Positions 63,777-64,000 of a stretch of 64,000 bases of DNA are shown here, piece after piece (the first letter of the stretch is position 1; each line of letters opens with the position of its first letter). A program made the translations under genes and the position numbers. The notes below the pieces were generated by a model. The model saw only the letters and a program-made list of their open reading frames with translations, searched no databases and was not told the origin of the DNA. Origin of the DNA: Armatimonadota bacterium. GTDB lineage: Bacteria; Armatimonadota; HRBIN16. The stretch is taken from assembly GCA_026003195.1 (NCBI GenBank), contig BPGU01000002.1, positions 620,001-684,000 of the forward strand. The letters run 5' to 3'.

Positions 63777-64000
63777 CTAGCGCAGACGTTCTCGAATGTG
63801 CTTGATGGTAAACGCGATACTTCGCTTTATCGTCTCATCCCGCTCCGTACGAAGCCGTTCTTCGAGAGCAGAGACTGTCGTTAAGTCTCCGTGGTTCTGC
63901 AAGTCTTGCAAGGCAGTTATGCGGACGCCAGCTTGAGGGCTGTTGAGAAACAAGTCTAGCAAGGCTGCGACCGCTCGTTTATCTGGAAACTTGCCGAGCG
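63777..64000 (-). CDS. HEAT-repeat protein, C-terminal part (runs off the window)
   Basis: The frame is open to base 64000; only the last 74 codons are visible. They form about two HEAT-like helical hairpins (AVAALLDLFLNSPQAGVRITALQDLQNHGDLTTVSALEERL...TIKRSIAFTIKHIRERLR). The internal TTG at 63962 is unlikely to be the true start because the repeat pattern continues upstream of it. Function unknown. Confidence 0.7.
   Translation of the reverse strand, partial: LGKFPDKRAVAALLDLFLNSPQAGVRITALQDLQNHGDLTTVSALEERLRTERDETIKRSIAFTIKHIRERLR

Noticed and set aside
1-64000. tRNA, rRNA, tmRNA, insertion sequences or prophage
   Set aside because: No T-loop or acceptor-stem pattern, no rRNA stretch, and no transposase or integrase frame was seen by reading; a covariance scan was not possible.

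Overview
The window reads as a contiguous chromosomal segment of a free-living, didermic (Gram-negative type) bacterium, most likely a member of the Armatimonadota or a close relative. The pointers are a type IV pilin-like protein with an H-X9-DG signature (8967-9683), two PEP-CTERM exported proteins, a pilMNOPQ secretin operon followed by aroK-aroB, diaminopimelate genes, RNase J together with Lon, and many glycoside hydrolases. This placement is inference from gene content; no rRNA or tRNA gene was seen, and no phage, IS or CRISPR.

Layout. 1-2.9 kb: rpoN (sigma-54) translationally coupled to a GxGYxYP-family protein that runs off the left edge. 2.9-8.8 kb: a leftward exopolysaccharide set (heparinase II/III protein, AlgD-like sugar-nucleotide dehydrogenase, GT4 glycosyltransferase, cation/proton antiporter). 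9-15.5 kb: pilin-like gene, a YyaL-type thioredoxin-domain protein carrying an extra DsbD-N-like tail, a tiny transcription unit, and a large GH13 protein. 15.7-19.5 kb: two PEP-CTERM genes around a small sigma factor, then a non-coding interval with a consensus sigma-54 promoter, a foldable RNA and a terminator. 19.5-34.8 kb: one long leftward operon, pilM-N-O-P-(STN protein)-pilQ-aroK-aroB-small membrane protein-PASTA kinase-rpe-membrane protein-ribD-ribE-dapF-vanX-like-redoxin, starting from a strong sigma-70 promoter at 34.8 kb. 35-43 kb: an MBL-fold hydrolase, a lipid kinase, and a rightward metal-efflux operon (tandem TRASH protein, CusB-like adaptor with two metal-binding domains, CusA-like RND pump) behind a promoter embedded in a 24-bp direct repeat. 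43-51.3 kb: a leftward operon asd-dapA-rnj-TPR-hsp20-lon followed by an orphan DarG-like macrodomain gene. 51.3-53.7 kb: a decaying accessory patch of duplicated TPR genes and a truncated AlbA_2/RecG-like gene. 53.7-58 kb: hydrogenase maturation genes hypC, hypD and hypE, split by an oppositely oriented PAS-GGDEF-CZB diguanylate cyclase. 58-64 kb: a RelE-like/UvrD-like helicase fusion, two glycoside hydrolases, an unknown protein behind a long leader hairpin, and a partial HEAT-repeat gene.

The strongest candidates for undescribed biology are the sigma-54-driven structured RNA at 18.9-19.07 kb, the toxin-fold/helicase fusion, the leader hairpin at 61.5 kb, the tiny transcription unit at 12.06-12.26 kb, and the shared Gly/Pro/Met-rich tails on the pilus alignment-complex proteins.
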